A stretch of DNA of 9,504 bases from a bacterium (GTDB lineage: Bacteria > Krumholzibacteriota > Krumholzibacteria > LZORAL124-64-63). Shown here in pieces: positions 1 to 7,495 of this stretch; positions within the stretch are counted from its first letter, which is position 1, and every line of letters starts with the position of its first letter. The notes beneath the pieces were generated by a model. The model ran no database searches, was not told the origin of the DNA, and worked only from the letters and a program-made list of their open reading frames with translations. Made by a program: the position numbers and the translations under genes. Location of the stretch: the NCBI GenBank assembly GCA_003646045.1, contig QNDV01000060.1, positions 1 through 9,504 of the forward strand, read 5' to 3'.

Positions 1-781
1 CCAGCTCGGAGGTGTTGGCCGAGCCCACCAGCACCGGATTGGTGGGATCGCCCACGTCGAAGATATCGATGCCCGCACTGCCGCTGCAGACCACGGCCGT
101 CGTGCCGCTGACCTCGATATCCACTGCATTTCCGGAGGTAGTTGCGCTCGTCACCCACACCGGCTGCTGGGGGTCGGTGATATCGACGATGGCCAGCCCG
201 CCCGCCCCGTCGGCCACGAAAGCGTACTGACCCGAGAGCACCACATCCCACGAATTGACGAGACCCGTTATCTGTGAGGCGGTCACCGGTACCAGGGGAT
301 TGGTGATGTCGACAATCTCCAGACCCTGATCGTGGCGACAGGCATAGATGTAGTCGCCGGCTATGGTGGCGCCCTCGTAGGACTGCCCCGTCGTGCCATG
401 TACGGACATGAGTTGGGGGAAGGTCGGGTTGCTGATATCGAGGATTGCCAGCAGGTCCTCCCGTGCGCCGCCACAGGCGCGGGTCCCGCTCACCGCTCCG
501 CGATAAAAACGGTTGTAGGGATGCCCGGGCGGTTCGTACCGGCCCAGCTCCACCGGCAGCGCCGGATTGCTGATATCGAAGATGGCGAGGCCGCCCACCC
601 CGAAGACATAGGCCAGGTCACCGACCATCTCCACATCCTGCAGTTCGGCGAACCAGGGCGGGACGTACTGGCCCACATCCTCCAGGTGATCGTCCTGGTC
701 GATGGGGAGGCCGGCGATGGCGGCACCGGCCACAAGGAGCACCATGAGAACATGCACAGGTCGAACCGACGGTCGGATCAT
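1..781 (-). CDS. Exported LVIVD-repeat beta-propeller protein, 3' part outside the window
   Basis: The minus strand reads open from an ATG at 781 to the window edge (260 codons, no stop), so the C-terminus is missing. A Shine-Dalgarno GGAGGG lies 6 nt upstream of the ATG and supports this start. Residues 1-23 form a signal peptide: basic start, hydrophobic core about 9-20, and Ala-Ile-Ala at 21-23 as the likely cleavage site. The mature part carries at least five copies of the repeat core D-I/V-S/T/G-N/D-P (FDISNP, LDISNP, VDITNP, VDITDP, FDVGDP), each preceded by a stretch like 'YAFVADGAGGLAIVD'. This is the signature of LVIVD-repeat proteins, which are predicted to fold as beta-propellers outside the cytoplasm. 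Their ligands are mostly unknown and no catalytic residues can be assigned here. The gene is divergent from aceB and separated from it by 209 bp with its own promoter, so a shared function is not implied. Confidence 0.85.
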   Translation of the reverse strand, partial: MIRPSVRPVHVLMVLLVAGAAIAGLPIDQDDHLEDVGQYVPPWFAELQDVEMVGDLAYVFGVGGLAIFDISNPALPVELGRYEPPGHPYNRFYRGAVSGTRACGGAREDLLAILDISNPTFPQLMSVHGTTGQSYEGATIAGDYIYACRHDQGLEIVDITNPLVPVTASQITGLVNSWDVVLSGQYAFVADGAGGLAIVDITDPQQPVWVTSATTSGNAVDIEVSGTTAVVCSGSAGIDIFDVGDPTNPVLVGSANTSEL

Positions 782-827
782 GGAATACCCTCCGCTTGGA
801 CGTCGCCTGGAGAGGGGGCTTTAATCG

Positions 828-856
828 AGTATAGGAAGGTGGCGGGGAGCTGCCAG
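828..856 (-). promoter_or_regulatory. Candidate sigma70 promoter for the LVIVD-repeat gene
   Basis: Read on the minus strand, CTGGCA (851-856, 4/6 to the -35 consensus) is followed after 17 nt by TATACT (828-833, 5/6 to the -10 consensus). Transcription would start near 821 and leave a leader of about 40 nt before the ATG at 781. Spacing and position fit, but the match is by eye only. Confidence 0.45.
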
Positions 857-891
857 GGAAGGCCCGGATTCGAGGCGATATAAAGCTGTTA

Positions 892-921
892 TTGAAAACC
901 AGACTAATTTGGTGGTATAAT
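892..921 (+). promoter_or_regulatory. Candidate sigma70 promoter for the aceB-aceA operon
   Basis: TTGAAA (892-897) and a perfect TATAAT (916-921) are separated by 18 nt. A TGG directly before the -10 box makes it an extended -10 (TGnTATAAT). The predicted start is near 928, giving a leader of about 60 nt before the aceB ATG at 991. The surrounding bases are AT-rich compared with the rest of the window. This is the best promoter match in the sequence. Confidence 0.65.
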
Positions 922-930
922 ATTCGACCA

Positions 931-949
931 GCGGGAAACTGATTCCCGC
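931..949. promoter_or_regulatory. Perfect 7-bp inverted repeat downstream of the aceB promoter; possible operator
   Basis: GCGGGAA (931-937) and TTCCCGC (943-949) are perfectly complementary around a 5-nt centre. The element starts about 10 bp after the -10 box, so it would cover roughly +4 to +22. That is a classic place for a repressor to block transcription. In the RNA it could instead fold as a small leader hairpin. Glyoxylate-shunt operons are commonly repressed on glycolytic substrates, but no known regulator site is recognised here and the regulator is not in the window. Confidence 0.4.
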
Positions 950-990
950 CCGATTTGAAATCCAGAATATCGACCCGGGAGGCGCTCGCC

Positions 991-2919
991 ATGACGACAC
1001 CAGGCCAACAGGACAAGGGTGCGGCAGCGAGGGCCATTTGCATTCGTGGCGACCTTGCCCGGACCTGCGCCGACATCTACACACCCGAGGCCCTGGCGGC
1101 CCTGGCGGCCCTTTCCCGTTTCAACGACGACCAGAAGAAACTGATGATCCGGCGCACCGTCCGCCGCGAGGCACGTGCCGCAACCAACGAGCCCATAGGT
1201 TTCCTGGATCCCGATACCATCATCCCCGGCACCGACATCCGCGTACACGACGCCCGCGCGGGTAATTTCACCGGCCCGGAAATCCCCGCCGATCTGCAGC
1301 GCCAGTGGATCCAGGGTACGGGCCCCGGCGCCAAGCCCGGCGCCACCATTGCCTCCAGCCTGCGCAACATGGCCTACGCCCTGCTGTCAGGAGCCGATGG
1401 CTGGATGTTTGACGGCGAGGATGCCCTGGGACAGATATCCACCATGTCCCTGGACAACCAGCGCAGCCTGAAGCTGGCCAACCACGCCGACCCGCTGTTC
1501 CTGGAAGTGGCGCAGCAGGTGGCCGGCGAAATGAACACCTGGTCACAGGGTTTCTTCCAGCGCGACATCGTCACCGACTGGCGGGAGCAGCTGGATTTTA
1601 CCACGCGCCTCTTCCGGGCCCGCGGCCTGCACCTGGACGATCGTCATGTGCGCGTCGGTGATCGTGCCTTGTCCGCGTCCATCGTCGACCTGGTGCTGTA
1701 TGTCGTGAACAACCATGCGGCCCTGCGCGAGGCCGGGCGTTCCGTCGTGCTCTATCTGCCCAAGATCCAGACCGCCGAGGAAGCCGCCTTCTGGAACACC
1801 ATGCTCACCGCCCTGGAGGATCACCTCCACCTGGACGAAGGCACCATCAAGGTCTACGTCCTGGTGGAGCAGCTCGAGGCGACATTCCAGCTCATGGAGA
1901 TCCGCGCCGCCCTGGGCCTGCATTTCGTGGGCTACAACACGGGGCGCTGGGACTACATCAACAGCGTGGCCGATGCGCAGCGGTGGGACGGGGACTTCGT
2001 CAATCCCAACATCGAATCCATCGTCATGACCTACGGCTACATGCGCAACTACGAGGACCGGGTGCGCCGCTGCGTCAACACTCCGGACCGGCACGGCAAC
2101 TGCGCCCTGTGGCAGGGAGGCATGGAGCCCAACATTCCCGTGGGTTCGGCCGCGGGGGTGGCCGCCAGCATGAAGAAGGCCCTGGCCGGGGCGGTGCGCG
2201 AGCAGGAGGAAGGTGCCAGCGGCAAGTGGGTCGCCCACTGGAAGATGGTCCACATCATCCGGCCGGTGTGGGAGAAGGTCCGCGAGGCCAACCAGTTGGG
2301 CCGCGTGTTTCCCGCCCTGACCTATACCGAAGCCGACGCGGCGGGACTGACCCTGCTAGAACCGGCGCCCCGCACCGTGCGTGGAGCTCGCAATCTGCTG
2401 AGCGTGGCCCTGCAGTACGGCAACGCCTTCGGTCAGGGCTTCCAGGCGGCGGCGCTGAAACCGGCGGATTTCTTCGGCGACGACGACATCCTCTATCTCA
2501 TGGAGGACATGGCCACGGGTGAGATCCGCCTGAGCATCCTGTGGGAGTGGATGCACAAGCAGGCGGCGCTCACCGCAGACGACGACGAGACCGGACTGAA
2601 GCAGGGTGATGTGTTCACGCCCGGGGTCTTTGCCCGTCTGCTGACCGAGGAATACGCCAAGCTGCGCGCCGCGGGGGATCGGGACGTGCATGATGATTCC
2701 AAGGAAACCACCCTGCCCATCGCCCGGGCCATCGTGGCGCGCTATGTCCTCGATGACGTGAAGGCGCCCTGGTACATCGACCTGCTCAATATCAATCTCG
2801 ACAATCATGACTTGGCCACCGCCGCAGAGCGCATCGAGCTCTATATGAAGGCGTTCAAGGCCGACGGCACGCGTATCACCGAGAATCTGGATTATGGCCC
2901 GGTGGGGGACCGCGGCTAA
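991..2919 (+). CDS. aceB: Malate synthase, type A-like, long form
   Basis: Malate synthase condenses glyoxylate with acetyl-CoA to give malate, the second step of the glyoxylate shunt, in the cytoplasm. The 642-residue product shows the family landmarks in order: RARGLHL (209-215), LPKIQTAEEAAFWN, GTIKVYVLVEQLEATFQ, NTGRWDYI (316-323), WVAHWKMV and LMEDMATGEI. Glu293 and Asp321 lie 28 residues apart, the same spacing as the magnesium ligands of E. coli malate synthase G (Glu427/Asp455). Asp506 in the MED-AT motif matches the catalytic base. The protein is longer than usual type A enzymes (about 530 residues). The excess seems to be an N-terminal extension and insertions before and after the MED motif. 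I chose the ATG at 991 because GGGAGG lies 8 nt upstream; an in-frame TTG at 955 has no such site. The gene is 15 bp upstream of aceA and clearly in one operon with it. Confidence 0.93.
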   Translation: MTTPGQQDKGAAARAICIRGDLARTCADIYTPEALAALAALSRFNDDQKKLMIRRTVRREARAATNEPIGFLDPDTIIPGTDIRVHDARAGNFTGPEIPADLQRQWIQGTGPGAKPGATIASSLRNMAYALLSGADGWMFDGEDALGQISTMSLDNQRSLKLANHADPLFLEVAQQVAGEMNTWSQGFFQRDIVTDWREQLDFTTRLFRARGLHLDDRHVRVGDRALSASIVDLVLYVVNNHAALREAGRSVVLYLPKIQTAEEAAFWNTMLTALEDHLHLDEGTIKVYVLVEQLEATFQLMEIRAALGLHFVGYNTGRWDYINSVADAQRWDGDFVNPNIESIVMTYGYMRNYEDRVRRCVNTPDRHGNCALWQGGMEPNIPVGSAAGVAASMKKALAGAVREQEEGASGKWVAHWKMVHIIRPVWEKVREANQLGRVFPALTYTEADAAGLTLLEPAPRTVRGARNLLSVALQYGNAFGQGFQAAALKPADFFGDDDILYLMEDMATGEIRLSILWEWMHKQAALTADDDETGLKQGDVFTPGVFARLLTEEYAKLRAAGDRDVHDDSKETTLPIARAIVARYVLDDVKAPWYIDLLNINLDNHDLATAAERIELYMKAFKADGTRITENLDYGPVGDRG

Positions 2920-2934
2920 TGGAGGGAGAAACCG

Positions 2935-5190
2935 ATGGCATCGCACGACAACCGGTTCAAGGACCTGCAGGAGTGGTTGGACAGCCCACGCTTCGAGGGC
3001 ATTACGCGGCTCTACACCACGGCCCAGGTGGCGGAGCAGCAGGGGTCCATACCGACGGACTACACCGTGGCGCGGGATGCGGCGGCGGCTTTCCATGATC
3101 GCCTGCGCGAGATGTTCGACGGGGGCGAGTCCATCACCACCTTCGGGCCCTATTCGCCCGGCCAGGCGGTGGCCATCAAACGCAAGGGCATCGAGGGGAT
3201 CTACCTGGGCGGTTGGGCCACGTCGGCCAAGGGTTCGGGGTACGAGGATCCCGGTCCCGACCTGGCCAGCTATCCGTTGAGCCAGGTGCCGGACGAGGCG
3301 GCGCCCCTGGTGCGGGCCCTGCTCGCCGCGGACAAGAACCAGCATTTCCGACGCTCGCGCATGACCGAGGCCGAGCGCGCGTCCACCCCCGTGGTGGACT
3401 ACCGCCCCTTCATCATCGCCGACGCGGATACGGGTCACGGGGGCGATGCCCACGTGCGTAACCTGATTCGCCGTTTCGTGGAAGTGGGGGTGCCCGGCTA
3501 TCACATCGAGGACCAGAAGCCGGGAGTGAAGAAGTGCGGCCACCAGGCGGGCAAGGTGCTGGTGCCGGTGGACGAGCAGATCAAGCGCCTCAACGCGGCG
3601 CGGCTACAGCTGGACATCATGCAGGTCGGGGGCATCATCGTGGCCCGCACCGACGCCGAGGCGGCCACCTACCTGGACGGCCGTGGCGACGAACGCGACC
3701 AGCGCTTTATCCTCGGTGCCACCAACGCGTCTATCCCCTGCTACAAGATCTCCTATCTGGCCATCCTGCGGCAGTTCCACACCCGGGGCGTGGAGGAACT
3801 CAACGGCCACCTCATGTACCGCATCAGCGACGACGAGTACGACCGTGCCGACGCCTGGCTGGACGGTGCCGGGGTCATGGCGGAAATCGAGCAGGCAGTG
3901 GCGGGACTGGCCGATCGGCAGCCGCGGTCCCTGAGCACTGCTCTGGACCAGGTCACAACGCGTTTTCTGGACCTGTGGCAGATGGATGCCGGGCTCAAGA
4001 CCTACGGCCAGGCGGTGGCCGACGTCATGTCCTTCCACATCGACGAGGGAGTCGAGTTGCCCATCCGCGTGGATCAGTGGCATGAGTTCGTGGAGAACGC
4101 CTCGTTTCCCGAGGCGCGGCGCAAGGCCCAGTCCCTGGGCTTCAACATCATCTGGGACTGCGAGCTGTGCCGCACTCCCGAGGGCTATTACCAGATCCAG
4201 GGCGGCATCGAATATGCCATCGCCAAGAGCCTGGCCGTGGCGCCGTTCGCCGACATCATCTGGATGGAGACCAAGACCGCCGACCTGCACGATGCCAAGG
4301 TGTTCGCCGAGGCCATGCATGCCGTCTACCCCGAACAGATGCTGGCCTACAACCTGTCGCCGTCGTTCAACTGGGATACCACCGGCATGAGTGACAAGGA
4401 GATGCGCACATTCCCCACCGAGCTGGGCAAGCTGGGCTACGTGTTCAACTTCATTACCTACGGCGGTCATCAGATCGACGGTCTGGCGGGCGAGGAGTTC
4501 GCCACCGCGCTGCAGGAGGACGGCATGCTGGCCCTGGCCCGGTTGCAGCGCAAGCTGCGACTGCTGGACTCACCCTACAAGACGCCCCAGAGCTGCGTGG
4601 GTGGCCCACGCTCGGATGCCGGGCTCATGGCGGCCACCGGTCGCACCGCCACCACCAAGGCCATGGGCAAGGGTTCGACGCAGTTCCAGCACCTGGTGGA
4701 AATCGAGGTGCCGCCCAGCCGGCTGGAGGAGTGGTTGGCCCTGTGGACGGATCACTATGGCATGAAGCGCAAGCTGAGCGTGGTGCTCAAGCCCCACATC
4801 GTGGGTTCGGAACTGCTGGAGTTGAACGTGATGGACGGCGACGGCGCCAAGGTGGCCGACGTGGTGTTCGCACCCATCCAGGACCGCCGCGAGCGCAACA
4901 TGCTGTCGATCCGCGACCAGAACACCTACGACGAGGAACTGCGGATGCGGCGTCTCATGACCCTGGTGACGCTGTTCATGATTCATCGGTACAAAGCCGT
5001 GTCGGTGCATTATGTGACGCCGACGGAGGATAATCAGAGGCAGGCTGAGGGGATGAAGGCGTTGGGGGTTTATGAGGAGATACAGACGGAGATTGGGCAG
5101 ATTATCGTGGCGCGGGTGAGCGGCGAGCGGGTGAAGGAGTTGCTGAAGCCGGACCGCGAGGAGCTGGGACGGCTCATCGCCAAGGAGTAG
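2935..5190 (+). CDS. aceA: Isocitrate lyase, long ICL2 type with C-terminal regulatory domain
   Basis: This enzyme splits isocitrate into glyoxylate and succinate, feeding glyoxylate to the malate synthase encoded just upstream. The 751-residue product has the isocitrate lyase core: [32 protein letters not shown] (Asp163/Asp165, metal site), the catalytic loop KKCGH at 199-203 with Cys201, and [12 protein letters not shown]. After the lyase end ([14 protein letters not shown], to residue 582) comes a further domain of about 170 residues, including PIQDRR, RDQNTY and HYVTPTEDN. Both the length and this tail match M. tuberculosis ICL2 (766 residues), whose C-terminal domain is reported to bind acetyl-CoA or propionyl-CoA and to activate the enzyme. 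Ordinary proteobacterial AceA lacks it. GGAGGG at 2921-2926 supports the ATG. Residues 689-728 are encoded by a tract of foreign codon style that is duplicated at 7645-7764 (see findings); the reading frame stays intact. Confidence 0.95.
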   Translation: MASHDNRFKDLQEWLDSPRFEGITRLYTTAQVAEQQGSIPTDYTVARDAAAAFHDRLREMFDGGESITTFGPYSPGQAVAIKRKGIEGIYLGGWATSAKGSGYEDPGPDLASYPLSQVPDEAAPLVRALLAADKNQHFRRSRMTEAERASTPVVDYRPFIIADADTGHGGDAHVRNLIRRFVEVGVPGYHIEDQKPGVKKCGHQAGKVLVPVDEQIKRLNAARLQLDIMQVGGIIVARTDAEAATYLDGRGDERDQRFILGATNASIPCYKISYLAILRQFHTRGVEELNGHLMYRISDDEYDRADAWLDGAGVMAEIEQAVAGLADRQPRSLSTALDQVTTRFLDLWQMDAGLKTYGQAVADVMSFHIDEGVELPIRVDQWHEFVENASFPEARRKAQSLGFNIIWDCELCRTPEGYYQIQGGIEYAIAKSLAVAPFADIIWMETKTADLHDAKVFAEAMHAVYPEQMLAYNLSPSFNWDTTGMSDKEMRTFPTELGKLGYVFNFITYGGHQIDGLAGEEFATALQEDGMLALARLQRKLRLLDSPYKTPQSCVGGPRSDAGLMAATGRTATTKAMGKGSTQFQHLVEIEVPPSRLEEWLALWTDHYGMKRKLSVVLKPHIVGSELLELNVMDGDGAKVADVVFAPIQDRRERNMLSIRDQNTYDEELRMRRLMTLVTLFMIHRYKAVSVHYVTPTEDNQRQAEGMKALGVYEEIQTEIGQIIVARVSGERVKELLKPDREELGRLIAKE
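4999..5118 (+). repeat. Direct repeat copy 1, inside the 3' end of aceA
   Basis: These 120 bp match 7645-7764 at 118 positions, the two mismatches being at 5034 (T versus C) and 5038 (A versus C). The run 5039-5118 is 80 bp of exact identity. At 5119 the match stops abruptly, although the two downstream sequences still encode related peptides. The tract encodes residues 689-728 of intact AceA. It uses G- and T-ending codons (GGG, GTT, TAT, ATT, ATA, TTG), whereas the flanking aceA sequence prefers C-ending codons and CTG. Confidence 0.95.
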
Positions 5191-5249
5191 GCCCGGTCAC
5201 CACCGGATGCCCCAACGCAAACGCCCCCTCCATTTCGTCCAGGGCCTAG

Positions 5250-5278
5250 TTGAAGGTTAGCACCGGCCCGATTACTAT
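5250..5278 (+). promoter_or_regulatory. Candidate promoter for the HupE/UreJ-like gene
   Basis: TTGAAG (5250-5255) and TACTAT (5273-5278) are 17 nt apart, with four of six matches each. Transcription from here would start near 5285, about 43 nt before the GTG start at 5328. A small inverted repeat CCGGT/ACCGG (5193-5206) follows the aceA stop but has no T-run, so no clear terminator separates the genes and read-through from aceA is possible. Confidence 0.35.
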
Positions 5279-5327
5279 GGTCCACCGTCGATCCGAGTGA
5301 GAAAGCAGCCATTGAAAGGCACCTGTC

Positions 5328-6350
5328 GTGAAGAAGATCTCCATCGCCCTACTCGTTCTGCTTTGGGCCGGTACGAGCCTCGCCCACGGCATTTCCGACG
5401 CGGATCGCCAGGACATGATCGAAGGCGGTTACCTGCAGTACGTCGAACTGGGCGCCAGCCACATGATCACCGGCTACGACCACCTGGCCTTCCTGCTGGG
5501 CGTCGTCTTCTTCCTGACGAAGTTCCGCGATATCGCGAAGTTCATCACCGCCTTCACCGTCGGACACAGCATCACGCTGATTTTCGCCACGTTCATGCAG
5601 ATCTCCGCCAATTATTTTCTTATCGACGCGGTGATCGCCCTGACAGTGGCCTACAAGGGGTTCGATAACCTGGGCGGCTTCCAGAAGGTCTTCAAGGTGG
5701 ATTCCCCCAGCCTCGTGGTGCTGGTCTTCGTCTTCGGCCTGATCCACGGCTTCGGTCTGTCGAGCCGGCTGCAGCAACTGCCCCTCGGCGATGACGGCCT
5801 GCTGCTGCGCATCCTCTCGTTCAACCTGGGTGTGGAACTGGGCCAGATCGCCGCCCTGTCGGTGATGCTGGTTCTGCTCAACGCCTGGCGACGGTCGTCT
5901 TCTTTCCGACGCTTCAGTACCGCCGTGAATGTGGGCCTCGTTCTGGCGGGCATCGGCCTCTTTGCTTTCCAGATGAACGGTTACGCTACGGAAGATTCCT
6001 CGCCGGAACAGAAAGCCGATGAAGCCCGCGCCTGGCGTGACGAGATCAGTATCACCATCCCGGCGGACGGCGCCCTGGAGCACAAGTTCAACGTCGAGAC
6101 GGGCGCGGTCTTCGAGTACGACTGGCGGACCGACGGCGGCGCCCTCTACTTTGATTTTCACGGCGAGGTCCACGACGCCAAACCCGACGAATTCACGTCC
6201 TTCGTCACGGCGACCGACAGCCTTTCGGTGGGATCGCTGGAGGCGCCGTTCACCGGGCGGGTCGGCTGGTACTGGCGCAACAGGGGATCTGAACCGGTAG
6301 TGATCCGGCTGCGGACGCGCGGTCCGTACGAGATCATCGAGCCGCATTAG
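5328..6350 (+). CDS. HupE/UreJ-family membrane protein with fused C-terminal periplasmic beta domain
   Basis: The 340-residue product starts at GTG, with AAAGG 8 nt upstream. It has a cleavable signal peptide (about 1-19, ending SLA), which leaves His20 near the mature N-terminus. About six membrane helices follow (roughly 46-66, 70-90, 95-110, 128-146, 160-185 and 198-216). Conserved HupE/UreJ-type motifs are GYDHL (49-53), VGHS (78-81), IHGFG (139-143) and NLGVELGQ (166-173); their His, Asp and Glu residues lie in or near the membrane. Relatives are linked to nickel, cobalt or other metal uptake, but the substrate cannot be read from sequence. Residues about 217-340 are an added soluble domain with FEYDWRTDGG, DFHGE, APFTGRVGWYWRNRG and a final RTRGPYE. 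It resembles the beta-rich domain of small 'transmembrane anchor' proteins of proteobacteria. The gene probably stands alone, convergent with the gene at 6577-7287. The family call is firm and the transport role is inferred. Confidence 0.85.
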   Translation: MKKISIALLVLLWAGTSLAHGISDADRQDMIEGGYLQYVELGASHMITGYDHLAFLLGVVFFLTKFRDIAKFITAFTVGHSITLIFATFMQISANYFLIDAVIALTVAYKGFDNLGGFQKVFKVDSPSLVVLVFVFGLIHGFGLSSRLQQLPLGDDGLLLRILSFNLGVELGQIAALSVMLVLLNAWRRSSSFRRFSTAVNVGLVLAGIGLFAFQMNGYATEDSSPEQKADEARAWRDEISITIPADGALEHKFNVETGAVFEYDWRTDGGALYFDFHGEVHDAKPDEFTSFVTATDSLSVGSLEAPFTGRVGWYWRNRGSEPVVIRLRTRGPYEIIEPH

Positions 6351-6576
6351 GGGGTGCGCGTACCGCCGACGGGGTCGTATGTCCCGGTGGTGCCGGCCTG
6401 GGTGGTCAGTCGGAGGCGTTTGCCTGAGAAGTCCACGCTGTCCACGCGTGGGCGCCCAGGCCCTTGTCATTCCATCGATAATTTCTCCGTGAAGTCATGG
6501 GGCTGATGAACGGGCTCTATCAGAATGTGCTGAACTTGTATACTCACTAGATCACGCGCAAATGTTCGAGGCCCCG
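6351..6576. other. Convergent intergenic region with nested inverted repeats; possible bidirectional terminator
   Basis: This region lies between two converging genes and holds no convincing gene. GGCCTGGG (6395-6402) pairs perfectly with CCCAGGCC (6455-6462) around a 52-nt interior. Inside are a small hairpin AGGC-GTTT-GCCT (6414-6425) and the palindrome CCACGCGTGG (6442-6451); GGGCGCCC (6450-6457) overlaps the right arm. A folded RNA of this kind could end or protect both transcripts, but no T-run follows, so it is not a standard intrinsic terminator. A minus-strand open stretch ending at 6347 encodes a peptide that could be a gene relic (see findings). Confidence 0.4.
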
Positions 6577-7287
6577 CTAGGACCTGCCCTCAAGACGCCG
6601 AAACTCCTTTTCACACATCACCTTGAGAAGATTTAGCACATTGGAGCTGACCCGGTTGTGGACAATCTCCCAGGCCTTGCTGATGGGCAGGGCCCAACGG
6701 CGGCGGCTGAGTCGCCGGTGGCCGTAAACATTGAAACCCACCGCGAGGAAGAGCTGGCTCGGCTCCACCTCCCCGAGGGGGGCGATGGAGGAGCGCAGGT
6801 ACATGGTGAAGTGGCCGATGGGGTAGCCGCCTTCGCAGGTGAAGAGCAGAAAGCGGGCATTGTCCATTTCGCCCTCCAGGGGTTGCCCGCGGATCTCGGC
6901 GGCCTTCATGCGAAACAGCGGCATGGCCTTGAAGAACAGGAAGCGGCGCCAGCCGAAGAGATAGATCTCGATGTTCTCGAGACCCTTGTCCACACGCTGG
7001 GCCCGGGCGATGCAGTTGGGCCAGTAGAGCGACTCCCCGCCCCAACTGAGCAGCTGCGAGAAGACGAACCGGCGGGGCACGTCGATGCCGATGCGGTGGA
7101 TGTTGAGGACCGAGTAGGTGGTCACGTCGATGCCCAGGCGCTGCAGGATGCTCTGGGAGAAATACTCCCGCCGTTCGGGTGTCGACTGGTTCACGAGAGT
7201 ACGTATGGCGGGGCGGTGCAGCAGGAAGTCGCGGATATCCCCGAAGAAGGTGCGGCGGTGGGTTGGTGGGGATGCGCTTGTGGGCAA
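6577..7287 (-). CDS. Uncharacterised 236-residue protein, TTG start
   Basis: I do not recognise this family. The frame is open far upstream of the chosen start, but that upstream part is Pro/Arg-rich noise. Protein-like composition begins near residue 13 (TFFGDIRDFLLHRPAIRTLV). A TTG at 7285-7287 preceded by GGAGG with a 6-nt gap fixes the start. Visible features are an aromatic and basic core (SWGGESLYWPNCIARA at 81-96, YLFGWRRFLFFKAMPLFRMK at 109-128), a Gly/aromatic segment CEGGYPIGHFTMYLRS (151-166), a basic run HRRLSRRRW (190-198) and a helical C-terminus with one Cys. There is no signal peptide or clear membrane helix, so it is probably cytoplasmic. It contains two Cys in all and no recognisable catalytic motif. 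The gene is convergent with the HupE/UreJ-like gene and lies downstream of a truncated gene fragment on the same strand. That it is a real gene is likely; its function is unknown. Confidence 0.65.
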   Translation of the reverse strand: MPTSASPPTHRRTFFGDIRDFLLHRPAIRTLVNQSTPERREYFSQSILQRLGIDVTTYSVLNIHRIGIDVPRRFVFSQLLSWGGESLYWPNCIARAQRVDKGLENIEIYLFGWRRFLFFKAMPLFRMKAAEIRGQPLEGEMDNARFLLFTCEGGYPIGHFTMYLRSSIAPLGEVEPSQLFLAVGFNVYGHRRLSRRRWALPISKAWEIVHNRVSSNVLNLLKVMCEKEFRRLEGRS

Positions 7288-7293
7288 ATGATG

Positions 7294-7298
7294 CCTCC
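7294..7298 (-). promoter_or_regulatory. Shine-Dalgarno site that selects the TTG start at 7287
   Basis: On the minus strand GGAGG is followed by CATCAT and then TTG. No in-frame ATG lies nearby, so this site decides the start of the 236-residue protein. A weak extended -10-like TGGTACTCT lies further upstream on the minus strand, without a good -35 partner. Confidence 0.6.
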
Positions 7299-7495
7299 GT
7301 TGGCCTGCTGGGGGTGTCCGTACCGGGTCCGGGCGCGCGTGGAAGCTGGCGTACATGCTGCCGGATTCCGGACACGGTAAGAGAGTACCACACCCAGCAG
7401 AGGCTAGAAGAGTCATTCGCGGCACCACGCGAAACAGAAACACCCACTGCCTCAGACCTATCCGGTTCCGCCGGGCATGCCGCTCCCGCCGCCGG

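Noticed and set aside
955..990. TTG start adding 12 residues to AceB
   Set aside because: It has no ribosome site, while the ATG at 991 has GGGAGG at good spacing.
2356..3543. Long antisense open frame (about 395 codons) across aceB and aceA
   Set aside because: It lies opposite two clearly conserved enzymes and results from C-ending codons in GC-rich DNA. It shows no coherent protein features.
5349..6470. Antisense open frame of 373 codons opposite the HupE/UreJ-like gene
   Set aside because: It is His-, Gln- and Asp-rich and without domain character, the usual shadow of a gene rich in hydrophobic codons.
6539..6544. -10-like TATACT on the plus strand
   Set aside because: There is no -35 partner at the right distance, and no plus-strand gene follows before the converging gene.
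6497..6550. Small open frame after the HupE-like gene (17 codons from ATG)
   Set aside because: It is very short, has no ribosome site and gives no recognisable peptide.
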